DNA of 64,000 nucleotides, from assembly GCA_031308135.1 (NCBI GenBank), contig JAHLJT010000631.1, positions 221,257,584 to 221,321,583 on the forward strand, written 5' to 3'. The notes below the pieces were generated by a model. It was given only the letters and a program-made list of their open reading frames with translations. It had not been told where the DNA came from and did no database searches. Both the position numbers and the translations under genes were made by a program. This DNA comes from Acheta domesticus. Lineage: Eukaryota; Arthropoda; Insecta; Orthoptera; Gryllidae. Each line of letters starts with the position of its first letter. The stretch's first letter is position 1. Below, in pieces: positions 25,001 through 39,400 of the stretch.

Positions 25001-27407
25001 ATGATTGTCTATAATACATAAGTTACTTTGAATCAATAACTTGTAAACAAATTCATTGATTTCCACATTTTTGTTCTCTTCTTATTCACATTCCTCTTAA
25101 TCTCTTCCCATTTCTTGACGTTCATTCTGACATGAATGTGCAGTTTACATCCTCAGGAATCTTTACACAGTGCATGAAAATCATTTATTGTGATGTGAAA
25201 AAGAAATGAATTCTTCTGCAAGATAAGCAACTCTAAACATCACCATAGGTTCACACACAAGAGGTCAGGGTGGCCTTGGCCTCCCCTAAAAATTTTGAAA
25301 GGGTCCTCTAGCCGTAATGAAACATTTTATTTCTGCAAATAAGTTCTAACTCCGATTTTACCTTGTTAACTTGTTTTACGACATTTTGGGAAGAGACTCT
25401 CCATCTCATCTGGCAACTCTGTAAATGGTTCACCTTAAAATCATTTATATTTATTAATTATACCAAAAACACATTATTTCATTCTCATTGAGTGTTTTAT
25501 TTACATGCCAATGAAATATATCATATGTAAATAAAACATTATTGTAAAAGGGAGCCCAGAAATGTAACCCCCCTCATTTTAGGCTGTGCAGACCTACGGA
25601 TATCATGATGCAAAAAGGTACTGGATGAACAGTAATCTCCACCACTCTTCTGCTCCTTATAATAACAAAATTGTGAGAAAATTGTGATTGTCTACTGCAG
25701 GTTCTTGAATAAAATATCATGGCTGTTAACAACAGGGCTAGGTAACTGTCTCATAGGGGGTGTATTCACATGTCTATCTGTCTAAAAGTGTGTGGACAGA
25801 TCATTCAGACCCTAAGAACAGGCTGTGAATTGAGGTGATCGCTTAATCAAGGTGGCTGTTTCAGGAGGTTTCAATCTGCATTGAAACAGGAGTATTAAAA
25901 AATGCACATGCTTACTCTTGTGTAGAAGATACAAACAAAAATTTATTCTTTGCTGTCTCTGTGATACAGCAATGAATCGCAGTCCACTAACTATCGAGAA
26001 GTAATGTTGGAGAGTGGTGCCAGAGTAGAATTGTGTTTAGCTGATCCTGACATTGAAGATGTGTGGAATTTGGGTCTACAGAAGACTACATCAATGGATA
26101 TTTCTACTTTAGAACAGTATCTTAAAATTAAGGTATAATATTTACGTAGTAAGCTGTAAGCTGTTTTGTGTTTTTTTTTTTTTATGTTCCTTTTTGAGAA
26201 AAGAAGAACGATTTAGCCAATGAGCTTTCAAAAAAATACCACTACAACATTCTCATAAATATTTCATATATAGCCACCTGATGTACATAAATAAATTATT
26301 GATAAGCACTTAAAATTGTTATTGAAGAATATATTTATAATATCCATGTACTTGTGTATTCACATTCACACATTTAAGTGAAGTATGTAAAATTTTTGTG
26401 CAGGTTATTGAGAGAAATTGCCATCTGTCATTGCCAGTAAGACGAGCGGACAAAAGGTACTTTTCTCTTAAACACCGTGGAGAAGGAAATGAACCCTGGG
26501 GTCTTGTGTCAGATGTGCAAGTGAAAGATGGTGGAACTATTGTCACTCTTCGGAGTATTATTCAGGTACATGTATAAATTAGAATAAATTAGAAGGTAAT
26601 TTTTATCACACTCATTCATGCTGTGCCCCCAAACCAAATCGATAATCACAGTACTTATATGAAAGAGAACACAAAATGCTGTAGATTCCCAAAATATCAC
26701 CCTTTACGGCAATCGGTTGTGGAGATACAATGAGAAACATGTTTTTCATGTTTAATTTTTTTCTCAGCTTCTATTGCATGTACCATGTTGAAAAAATTGA
26801 AGATAAGGGGAAATCTAGTTGAATTTGAAGGTATTTTTATCAATGAATTCTGGCACCAAATTCAAATAGCCAAAAATAATAAGTTTTTGATATTGATTTT
26901 GAACCTTATAACATTGGAGTACTGTCTCAATTTTTTTTTTCCTATAATGGGTCTCATAACATTCTATAACTTTTTTCTTTTTTTTTTCCCCTTCAGATTT
27001 TTAAACAAAATGGACAATAGTGAAAAAAAATAAAAACCAATTTCATCAGTTTGTTGAAACCAACTCCACATTGTTTAAAAATCCGAAAAAAATTATGAAC
27101 ATACAGATCCATGGACCTGTAGACAGACAGTCCTGTAGAGAGACAGATAGACCAACCTACAGGCAGATCAATAGACAGACAAACCTACTAAGGGTCCATA
27201 GGTCCATCTGACAGTCAGGCCTACAGACAGGCAGACCCTTCTGCCAGTCAGGCCTACAGACAGGCAGACCCTTCTGCCAGTCAGGCCTACAGACACCCCT
27301 TCAGACGCAGCCAGAAAGACCTACAGACGTACAGATAGTCCGATGGGCAGATGGACAGGCAGACGGGAAGACAGACAGACAGACAGACAGATCTGCAGGC
27401 AGGCAGA

Positions 27408-27439
<32 letters not shown>

Positions 27440-30400
27440 CTGCAGGCAGGCAGGCAGGCAGGCAGACAGACCTGCAGGCAGACAGCTGCAGATAGGTAGA
27501 GAGACTTTTGTAAATCAACCAGTGTTATTGAAACTTTTGCAATTTTCAAAAATTCAGAATTAACAGTGAAAATTGAATCAATGGCATTTTCATAAGTGTA
27601 CGTTACAGTATTCTTACAAGAAATTTAAATAAAGATAGAATTTGGAACAATTTTTTACCACATTTTGAAAATGTTCCAAGAGGATACTATCTAAATTTAA
27701 AGCATTATTTTCAGGATTGCAGTGCCGTGAAAGGCCACATTGATCTGGAAATGTCTGTTTTGGAACAAAATCTTCAGAATATTGTGGGCACTAGTATTGT
27801 TCAGAGCCATTGATGATTTGAAATGAAAGAAGGGAAATAAATCAGTATGAGGGAACCCAAAATGTGCTTTTCGATTAAAATTTCAAAATCAATTTTCTGC
27901 ATCATTACATAACTTTCTCTTATATTACAAATATTATTCCACCTACAAATGTACATAACAGAGAAAATGTAAACATAAATGGATTGATAGTGGCAATATT
28001 TCACATTTTCTTGAAATAATTCAATCAATTGCTGAAATATTTCCTTTTTGTAACTTATTTTCATTCAGATGCTGTTTCAATTCTTTCTTTTACCTGTGGC
28101 ATTATATATATTTTTTCAAATTGTGTTTTCTGCAGGTTCACAACCACTTTAATGTACCTGTTAATGTATATTACATGACAAAACGAGGCAATGAAGTGGA
28201 GTGTATTGGCACCGTAGAGCATAAAGAAAAATTAAATGTTCCTCTGTATGCAGTATATACTCCTACAGATGAGTTATTCTTCAGTGTGGAAGGGTAAGTA
28301 ATTGAGACATGTATTAAAAGAATGGGTAAATCTTAAAATCAGTTGCTTAATTTGTCATTTCTGTAACATCCATTGTCACCAATATATCACCTATGACAGA
28401 CACACAGACTGAGCATCAAACTAGAGCGATAATTATTATCTATCATATCTATACTTTTACTATCTCTACTTGGATCTTCATTATCATCATCATCATCGTC
28501 ATCGACGAAGGCGAGTATGAGGACCGCGAGGACGACGACTACGAGGATTGCGACGACGACGACGAGGATCGCGATGACGACGACGACGAGGATCGCGACG
28601 ACGACGAGGATCGCGACGACGACGACGACCCCCCCGACGACGACGAGGATCGCGACGACGACGACCACCCCGACGACGACGAGGATCGCGACGACGACCA
28701 CCCCAACGACGACCACCCCGACGACGACCACCCCGACGACGACCACCCCGACGACGACGAGGATTGCGACGACCGACGATGACTGCGACGACACCGAATT
28801 AAAGAGAACATCTCCACCAAAATTTTGGCTAGTAATCACAATAATCACGTTTTAACTTCTTAATTGTGAAATGACTTGCATGTGCCATTTCTTTCCTTTT
28901 AAACACTAGTTTCTGTTCAAGTAAATCCTACCACAATCCACTAAGAATTTATTTACATTGTATCTGCCAGATTAGAAGTTTCATCGTCTTCTTAAAATAT
29001 GATGATACAGAGGTGAGAAAGAGTATTAAGGACAGGTAGCAATCAGGTAGATTTGTGAAAACTTGACGAATAATGGTAGGAAATTAGGGCAGTTGCAGTG
29101 GTAACTCAGAACTTGCGTTCTTAAATTGTTGGATGAAATAAAAATACAATAAAATTCATTTTAGTTATGCGATCTTTAATAAGCAGTACTTACAAAGTGA
29201 ATTGTGTTGTGCTTATTTAAAGGGTTAAATGTTGTCTTGTATTCCTTCATTTACAATACTGGAATACAAAACAATTTTTAACCCTTTTTTGTTACAAGAA
29301 ATTTTTCATAAAATAACATGTTATGACACAGATTATAAAGTATTTGCCTTTTATGGCTGAATAATTGTGACCTCATACATTCAGCCAAGCGAGAGAATCA
29401 TGGGGAGGTAGTTGATTAATTGAATAGCTGACCACAATTTTTTCACACAATGTCAATTATCCATCAAAAAAAAAGAGGGGGGGGGCACATAAAGCTTAAA
29501 TTACAAGATAGTTGCATTGTGTACAATTATAAATTTATTCTTGACATATTATTTTATTTAAATTTCTTTGTAAAAGAAATTCTATTGAACAATAAATTCA
29601 TATTGAGTAGATTGTACAACCTGGAGGATCTACAATTCAGCTAGTTGCTTTAGAAAGCACATTTATTGCTTCTGGCTAACGTATTTAGATACACTTGACT
29701 CCATCAGAGCGTAAACTAGAAGAAGTGAACAATTCAAATTTTAATGCACAGAATACATATGTATGATACTGTGTTTATAGTCTTGAGTCTAGATCCACCC
29801 AGTTATACTATCTACGCAACAAATGAATAAGGGATCAATCAACAACCATTCACCATAATAAATCTGTATTAGAGCTTTTATTTTTTGATTGTTTGTTTTC
29901 CTTTAAGGTATACAGTATCTGTGGTACCCTTTGTTTGGAAGAATTTACAAAATTTGCTGACAACTTCAAAAGTTCTACAATGTGATCCTAAAAGCCAAAC
30001 TGATGGAAAGCAGCCATTTATGATGAAGGTTAGTAAACTGTTACAAATGACACAATACATAATATATATTCCTTGGTATATATTGTATTATTTGTTTGTA
30101 TTGATTTTGTGGTGTGATGTATATTGCATTTATAAAAGATCTTCTGTAATTGAAACTAATGTTTCTAAAATTTTAATTAACCTCACATGCCAAACATAGA
30201 ACTATCTTTCCATCTTGTTTTAAACATTAAAACAGAATATTGTCTGTCATATCACAATCATATATATTAATGTATTTGTCCACTTGGTTTCCATCGACAA
30301 ACAGTTGCTAAAACAATTTTTTTTTACTAAAATATCTTTACAAAAAGTTTATTATTCCTCATTTGCTGAGTGACATTTCAGGGATTTTTCCCCATCTTCA

Positions 30401-33400
30401 GACTACAATATAAAGAAGAAAACTATTACAAATTTTAAAAAGAACATAAAATAAGAAGTTACAGAGATAAATGAATCAATATCAATGAAAACAGAATTAT
30501 AATGAAACATAGCACTCGATATAAGCTATCATAAAGACTCACCATTATAAACAAAAATATAATGTACAAAATTTAAGGTAAAATATATACAAATATGTAC
30601 AATATAATGTGCAAACATGTGTCCAGCATGGCAGTCATAATAATACCATTTGAAATGAATGTAAAACAAATGGTTGCTACCATTGTAATGTCGTTGATGA
30701 GGGGGGGAGATATGCTGTCTGTTACACCACCAAACCCAATTCTTAAATTTTTCATTTGCTCTTGTTTACAGATTATTGGTGAAATGGAGCAAGTGTACTT
30801 TGAAAACACTACAAGACATACAATGCTGAGCACTTGTTACAATATTCATTTGAGACCTACTGTTATCTTCAAGAACCACCTTCCAGTGCAAATTGTCGTT
30901 TGTCTAGCCAATACATCAGTGGAATCTAAGTTGGGAACTGGTCAACGTTTGCAACTGCCTACAGCCGAACCTGGGAAATGCAGTCTTATTGTTCGGGTAT
31001 GAGTTATGTAAATGTTATGTACTAATTTACATAATGTTACATCATAAAGGTACTGAGGAAATTCACATAATATTATTCTTGAGAAAGTGTTAAAAACTCT
31101 TAGACATTTTTCAGATACCTGAGTACCTTGAAAAGGAATGGTCATGTGATCATGAACTTGAAGCAAACCCTACTGAATATGCAGTATGGACATTTGGTGC
31201 TTTTGACAGTCAGCAACGTGTTTCACTTGATCTGGGGATGCGAACAATACAGCAACTGGGAAGTACTGTGATGACCTTGTACTGTCCCTATTGGATGCTC
31301 AACAAGACAGGACTTCTGCTTACATACAGAGTAAGTGGTGGTGTTTTATATTTTTTAATCAATGTTTTCTATAACTGTGTAACTCAAATAAGATTTTTAT
31401 GACACTTATTTGTAATGAAAACTTCTTGATTTATGATATAGGAGAGTTCTTATGTTATCATGCTCATTAAACAGAATAATTTTTTTGAATTTTATAATAT
31501 GTCTCAAAAATCTTTTGAATTATTGAATTTATAACGTATTTGTATGTTAAGAAAACTAAACATACTTATATTCAGCAAATGATTTGTTTATTATAGAATA
31601 ACCTTTTGATGGGGATCTCATCCTTCTGACCTAACCTGTATTTTTCCTTGTAAAATGAAAGGGAATATTAGTCATACACCCAAAACTTGTTTTTATGGTG
31701 AGGGTACTCCGAAAAACTTTCCTTCCACTTTTTATTAACCTCAATGCTCAGAAAAGTATTTCTAATCAAAAAAATGCCATGTAAACTGTTTTTAATACCT
31801 TAATTAATTGTGATGTCTAGAAAATCCTTCACTTCGGCACTTTATGTGGGTTTATAGCCTCCATTTTACTCAAAAATTGCTTCTTTTTTTTTTTTTTTTT
31901 TTTTTTTTAGAGTTTTTGCATATTTATAATTAGTTGCAACTAGTTTAGAAAAGCATTTCAAGGGACAATATTGAAGGTTACTCAGTAGAAAACATTTAAT
32001 AATTCCATCAGGATATAAAAGATTATGAGAGGTAGTTCTGTAGTAGAGAACATATCAGAGACTGTAGTACAAAACACTCATATTGGGAGGATAAATTTGC
32101 TTATTGATTCCAGAAAGTGGATGAAAGTGTGTCAGAAAATCTTCAAAGTTAATGAGTGTTCTGTGGATAGCCTATGAAATAAAAATTGTATTGATTTTTT
32201 GATTTCATCTCGAATAGTTATATAACACTCAGTCAATTACTTTTGTAGAAAAAACATTAAAGTTCTAAAAATTAAATCTTGTATGTATAAGTAAAAGCTA
32301 AAATCAAAATTATGTATAAGTCAATTGTTCCAAAGCTATAGTAAATCATAAGTGGGCTAGGATTTACCTTGTTGATCAATGAGAATTTTGCCCAAAAAGT
32401 ACGTAAAACTTAAAACATAATTAAGGTTTTTCCTCTAGACCAGGGCTGTCCAACTTAGAAGGGCTTATGGGCCACATATTAAATTCTAGTTAAGCCACGA
32501 ACCACACTGTAATTTAAAATGGTTTTTACCTGAACTACTGAAATTATACTGAAACAAATATATATTAGACATGACTTTTATTCAACATACTTAATGTACA
32601 TACAATGAGAAAATGAATATTACAGTTATGTAATTATAAAATTGCTTAACAAAATAACTAAAAAAAATGTATTTGGTTGGCATAATAACATTTTTCTAAG
32701 CAATTGCGGGTCTCACAAAAGGATCTGATAGTTGTGGCTCGTGGTGTGGCTCGCGGACTGCCAGTTGGAAAGCCCTTCTCTAGACCAATAAAATAAGTAG
32801 AGTAAATGTTTAGGCCTGATACAGTTCTGTTGTGCTTATGAGCTCTTTTCTGTGGGAAAAAAAAAACATTTTTTACATGCTTTGCCAACAAAAACAGTTT
32901 TGGGGGAATGACTGCATTTTTCCCTTTATTTTACATCCAGAGAAAGGTTTACATAAATGAAAAGATTGTAATAACTGAAAAATACTAATTTGGGCTGAAG
33001 GACAAAAAAACATTGAAATTCTGTCAATCTGTTTTGTTATTTGTTTTCTGAAGACTAGCCATGTTAAGGTCTTTCCACAGCATTTTGATGAAATATTAAA
33101 TGGAGAGAAAAATAACCAATTTTCTCTACAGGTGTATTAACACTGTAAAATTTATTAGTTCCTTTGCTTCTTTTAAATTTATTTTAAACAATGTAATGGC
33201 ATAAAATAGTTTGTCAATGCTTCAACTAAATCAATTTAAGACTATAAAATATTTTTTTGACCTTGGGATTCAAAATCCTAATCAACTAAACCCATTATTC
33301 AATTTAAGAAAACTAATTTAATTTCAATAGATTCTTGCCAACAATGCTACTTCTCTTAACATTGGGTTCTAATCTTTTGAGGTGTTGATTTTTTAAACAT

Positions 33401-36400
33401 ATGCACATTGATCATAAGAAATAATTTTCTCGGAGTTTGTTAAGAAGAAAAGTACAATAAACAATTTTATTGTGATAATACATCATATTAATTCAGCCAG
33501 TTCATTGCCAAAAACTATGAAATTGCAGAAGATAACCTCATCAGATTCCTGTTCCTGGTGTAAGCACCCTTATATATTTTTGCTGCTTTCCAGAAATCTC
33601 GTAAACCTGGCCATGAATCATCTGGAAGCCCTTTGAAGGTATACCTTTCCTCTTCAGAGAATCTGAGATTTTGCTTAAACAACTTAGTTATTCCACCCAC
33701 AACTATTAACTGTATGTTTGTAATGCAGATACTGGCCTGCATTCTTGCTTCTGTTTTTTTCTTGAAAACCTACCTGAGCATTATAACTTGCACTTCTGCT
33801 TGCATCATTCTGATACTAAAAATTTATGCTCTGATAAGCCTTGCTTGATTTCTTCATCTTTGGTTTAATTATTTTTAACCACAAATGTATATTCTATAAA
33901 TAAAACATTGAAATATCGTTTCTACTACTTGGGTTATGGTACTGAACTGCAGTGTACAACAGTTAATTTTTAGATTTGCCAAAACTGTGGAATATGTCTT
34001 ATACAAATACCAACAAGTAATTAAGTTACAGAAAAAGAAATATTTTGTAGGAATTTTCACTTTTTCCTTTGGGGGAAATAATAAGCTCTTTTGAGTAGTA
34101 TTTTTGTTACCGTGTCCAAGAAGTTAATATTGTTTTTTATTTATTAGAGTCTAATATCAGTTGAAAAATATCATTAATTACTATTGTTACTAATCTCTGA
34201 AGAAAATTGTGTGTACAAATAGAAGGATACATAAGATGTGGCCAATTTTTAGCATGCTTGTTTAACCTTTCAACGCTGAATGCAATCTTGGAACAAGTAG
34301 TTCTTTTTACCTCTATTCCAGGATGTCAGTCCTTAGATACCAATAGATTTTATGTGGTGGGATGGCATCCAGAGATGGTGGGCCCCTTTAGGGGCACTAC
34401 ATGTACCCATGGTGACACACACATCCCCTTTCCTGGAATGCTATTGCACCTAACTTCAGCTTTGCGTTGAAGGGTTATCTGGCTCAGTTATATTTATTAA
34501 AATATAACTGAATACATAAATTAAAATAGTTCTTCATCATATTCAACATTTATATTTTATTGAATTACAAGATTAAATAGTTATCACTAATAAGCCAGAA
34601 AGATTCTTTGAATCTAGTGTAAAAGTCAAAATATAAAAAATACAGAAAAACTTAATTCTGTATCATTCAGAAAGAGTAAGATTCTGTAAATTGATCTCTT
34701 AAAGAAATATGAATTTTTAATTTTGCATTGATGAATTAAAAATAATATTTATTTCCTTTCAATTTTTCTCAAGAATATGATTATTTTTTCTCTTAAAGCC
34801 AGTGCATTATACATAGACCCAGGGAATCAGATACTCTGCTGCCTCCCTCCCCCCATCCCCATTTTTAAGATGATACAAAATAGTAAATGAAAAAACTGTA
34901 AGTAGTATAAGAATAATTTATTGTGTTACATATTGTGATGTATTTCTTTAATGTTTACAGATCAAATGTTTTAGCAAAAATGCACTTAGTGATACAGCCT
35001 ATTATTCCTAGCAGCAAATATGTGTTGTTGATTTAGTTTCCAAACATGTGTTAGTAAATTTAATTTTGTTTGTAAATGATGTTTTGATTTGAACTAGCAT
35101 TTGAATATTACATTGAATACATATGCAAACTAGCATTATTATTTTTATAAATATATATTTTCCTTGCGTGATATTTTATAACAAGTCCACTTTATATTAC
35201 TAAGTTGGTTACATTAAATGGTAACATTACATGTACCGTAGAAATCTATTATAAGAGAATCCCATTTACAAGAGATAATATTGGCAGTCACAAGTCTCAA
35301 TGTATAAATTATGAGCATTTTCTTCCTGCATGAAAGATACCCTCTTATAAGAGTTCTCCACCTGTAGTAGAAAGTACTTTGGTTCCTTAAGAATTTTTTT
35401 CATTGAGCACATTGCAAGTCAAAAGACAAATTTTGCCAGGAGGCAAGCTGTGTGACTCATTGATTTTATTCGCAAACACTCTCGATAAAGAAGGCAAAAC
35501 AATTCCTGTTCACAAAAATACTGTTCCAGAAGTAACCTAACTTATCAGCCACTTTCTTGCATATTATTTTGTGCGAGACACTTCAGTATGTCAAGTGCTC
35601 ATTCAAGAAAATATCCTCATTGTGCTCAGACAAATAGGAACACTGATATCAGTGCAGGAATTAATAACCATAAGGGTAATCATCTTAGCAAGATGTGTGT
35701 CCTTTATATTGAGCTTCTTGTTATTGTGGAGGCATGGTGTTTTTTTGGATCATTTCAACAGTGCTTTGATTGTGTGGATGGTGATGTCTCATAGATTTTG
35801 TAACACTTTTTTTTCAAAACCCAGTTCTACCCTATTCACCCAAAAAATAAGTTAATGCGAATACTGAAAAAACTTGACAGCATACATCAAGTCATAACAA
35901 TGAAATGTAATCTTAGGTTAATAAATGAACTTAAGTTAACAATCTTCACTTACAAGAGTTGTTGTCAGATGCAAAAATGTATATTCCCAGAAGTGTTTTG
36001 TAATTCTACAAAGTCTTTTATATTTATCCAATGTTCAGAAAATCTTCTTCTCAAATGCTTCTCATACTTGTGAACACACATTTACTTCTCCTTTCTCTTT
36101 CAAACTCACAAGAAAGATTAGTCAATAACAAATTAACATACAGTTATCTATTTTATCCTAATAAGTAAATAGATATTAACAAAAAATAATAATTGCTTTA
36201 TATTCTCTGGATTATCTTTTTGTACATTTTTTTGTATATGTAAAAGAAATACCCAAATTTCTTTCAAAAAATGCCACCCTTATGCAAGGCACCCATCACA
36301 ACCACCACACCCATCTTTCTGGTTGGAGCATCTCTTTTAAAATATCCAGTAGTTGTTACCAATTAGAAATTTGACCTTTCAAAATTGACACATATGATAA

Positions 36401-39400
36401 TGGGCTGCATCTTGCTCTTCTGGAGTGGAAGTAGTATTCCAGTTCAATACTTTCTCAAAAAGGAATTATTTGCATGATTTTGAATGATTTTGTTTTTAAA
36501 TGCATTCTTCTAGTAGTGCCCTTTGATACAACTTTGTGCAAGTAGACCAACCTTATAAGTTTCCAGGAGTTCAACATTCATACATTGAAAGAAAGAAAAA
36601 AGACAGAAAAACTGAATAAAGCTATTGCTAAAAAATCTAAAATTTTTGAATTTTATTCTTTTGCAATGAAACACAAAATTATTTGCATATTGTTTCTAAA
36701 CTCTGTGATTAATCAGAAAGAAAAAATATGAATACAGAATAAAATTAAAGGACAATTATCGAACTGTAAAAAGGATTTTTAAAAAGTTTTTTGTAAGTTT
36801 GACACAGTAGTTTTGTCTTCTTGTGTTAGCACGAATTCTGTCTAAAAATCTAGACCTATAAATTAAATTTGTATTCACTTTAACTAAAAAGATATTTGCT
36901 GAATATGTTTTTGCAAATTCATTATTTAATGTAATGCATAGATTTTCTGATCTCATTCACTAAGGTACTAGCATTAATTTTATTTTTGAAGTATGTTATA
37001 AATATCAAGGAAAAAATTGATCTGCTATAAGAAAGAAAGCTCATTTTCTTGCAATCCAAGTGGTAAAGCATTGTTCAGCATTCTGTTCCAGAAATAAATG
37101 TATAATAAATGTGATAATATTTTGTGTAAAATTTTCTAAAAGCCATTAGTAACCAATAATACTATATTCATTACATCTTAAATGTAAGCAATTTATGTCA
37201 AGGGCAACTCTGTACTTCCTCCCTAAGGAATAGGGAGAAAGTTAACTAATACTGCACAAAAAAACAGTGAATTTTTGGCAGAAAAAATCTTCTTTAACAT
37301 GGTGTAGCCAGAATCCATGTTTTGTGGGCCCTTGTATCAAAAAAATTAAATAACAGAAAAATGTCTGTCTGTCTGTAAACAACATTAGTGGCTAAACTGT
37401 TTAGCCGATTTTCTCCAAAATTTATATTCCTCAATCAATCTGGCTGAAGTCGCGGCCCTTTGAATTTGAAACTAATATTTCAATTTTGGGGGGTACTTAA
37501 AGGACGGGGAGAAAGTACGTGCTGTTTAGCACCATTAGTTTCTAAATACCTTACTTGTTACGTATCTTTCTTCTTTCTTCTTTGTTACATTATTCTTCAA
37601 AAAGACAAGTTTTTCTGAAAGTTTCGTGAGATATTGTTTACAAATCTTAGTCCTTATTAAATTACCTGTAAGAAGAGTCAGGGAAATTAAACAAAAACAG
37701 GAAAAGGAAACCAAAGTATGTTTTATAATTTTTATTAAATTGTGCTATTTGAGAAAGGTTAAAAAAAGACGCACGCACACGCAACAAAATGTTCCCAAGT
37801 GCCTGGTACCAGAATGATCAGTGTATTTTGGTTGCCATTCTAGTCATATAAATGATGTTAAAAGAAGTTAAATAAGTGTTTTATGGTGGTTCAACTCTGA
37901 TTTAAATTATAATAGGGAATATCATCCAAAGGAATATAACAGAATACCAAATTATGAAATATAGAATCAAGTAAATCGATTTTTGTATATCCATTTTCTC
38001 TATATATCAAGAGTTTCACAGTTTCATGAAAGTTATGAATTTGTTAATTGAAATGTGAACTGACTGGCTGTGATAGTATATATTCACAGCTGAAGGTCCA
38101 TAGTTTGGGAGGTTCTAAGATCAAGTCCCTATGATAGCAGGTAGCAGTTTCCTACACCCACTAAATATCTTTTGGATTGGAAAGTGACCATTTGGGGGAA
38201 ACCTCTGATTATTGAATAGGGATAATAATGTCATGATTCCCTCCCCTGAATGATACAATATTACGTTTTGAAATATTAAGTGATATTTCATTTTCATTTA
38301 TTGTACCCCAAAGTGAGAGCAAGTGTAATTCACGCTCAAGCAATCCTGTGTTCAAATCTTTCTCTATAATAGAATGAGAAAGAAATCAGAATACAACTGA
38401 ATCTATGGATGTCATTATTAAAAATTATGAAAAGGAATGGGCTAAATGGGATCCCTGAGGTACCCCAGAAGTAACATTTTTATTATCTGAAATGAATTCA
38501 ATTTGTCTAATTGAAATCTATTTGATAGATATCTTTGTATCTATTGTAAGAGAGAACCATTGGTATCCAAATTCGATAGTTTCTGTATCAAAATAGTATG
38601 GTTAATTGTATTAAATGCTTCAGCAAAATCCATGTAAACTAAGTAAATTTGTGAATTTTGTATAGTAGATTTTTTTCTGGAGTCCACACTGTTCATCAAT
38701 GAGAACCAAGTTGATACAATCATATTATTTGACTCATATCAGAAATGTTAACAACTTACAAATAGTGCACAATTTGGAAACGGGACAGAATATTTTTAGC
38801 TCAATTTTCCACTTTATATATGAGGATAAATACTTATGTGTATATATTGGTACATGTGAAAGTAATTTTCCAAATGTCAGGAAAAAACCTACCTTCAGTG
38901 ATTTGGAAAACGGTAAATGTAATACTGAAGTCATACTTGCTTTATAATGTATAAAAAAAAGTTTCAGTGTAACCCCTATTTTACACCACTGTTGGGACTG
39001 GTCAAAACAAGTGTAAAATTGAGAAAATTATTTGGTTCCAAACGGCATTGTAATTCTAAAAATAATAAATAACAATGGATTAAAAGTTCAATTGAAAACA
39101 AATGAATAGAAACTAGTGGTGCTAAAATAGCACATACTTTTTCAACCGTACTTTTATACAAAATTTCACGAAAGGTACTCAAATTTTTGAAAGATTGTGT
39201 ATGAACTTATTTCAAAATCTATTTTTAAAGAACAAATTTTCTTTAAGGGAAAACATTTCTATCTTCATAATTGTTGTAGTAGGGAGACGCCAAAAAAAGT
39301 TTGCACTTTTGCAATTCTCAAAAAAATTAGTTTTCAACATGAGACCTACACCATTCTCTTAAACATCTGTCACACTTTAAAATAAGTCTTTTAAAAGAAA

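Noticed and set aside
27301..27563. Frames over the CAGA minisatellite
   Set aside because: Repeat-driven; no domain.
28387..28855. Asp-rich and Val/Ser-rich frames over the GAC repeat
   Set aside because: Open on both strands because of the trinucleotide repeat, and located inside intron 13 between well-placed Vps13 exons.
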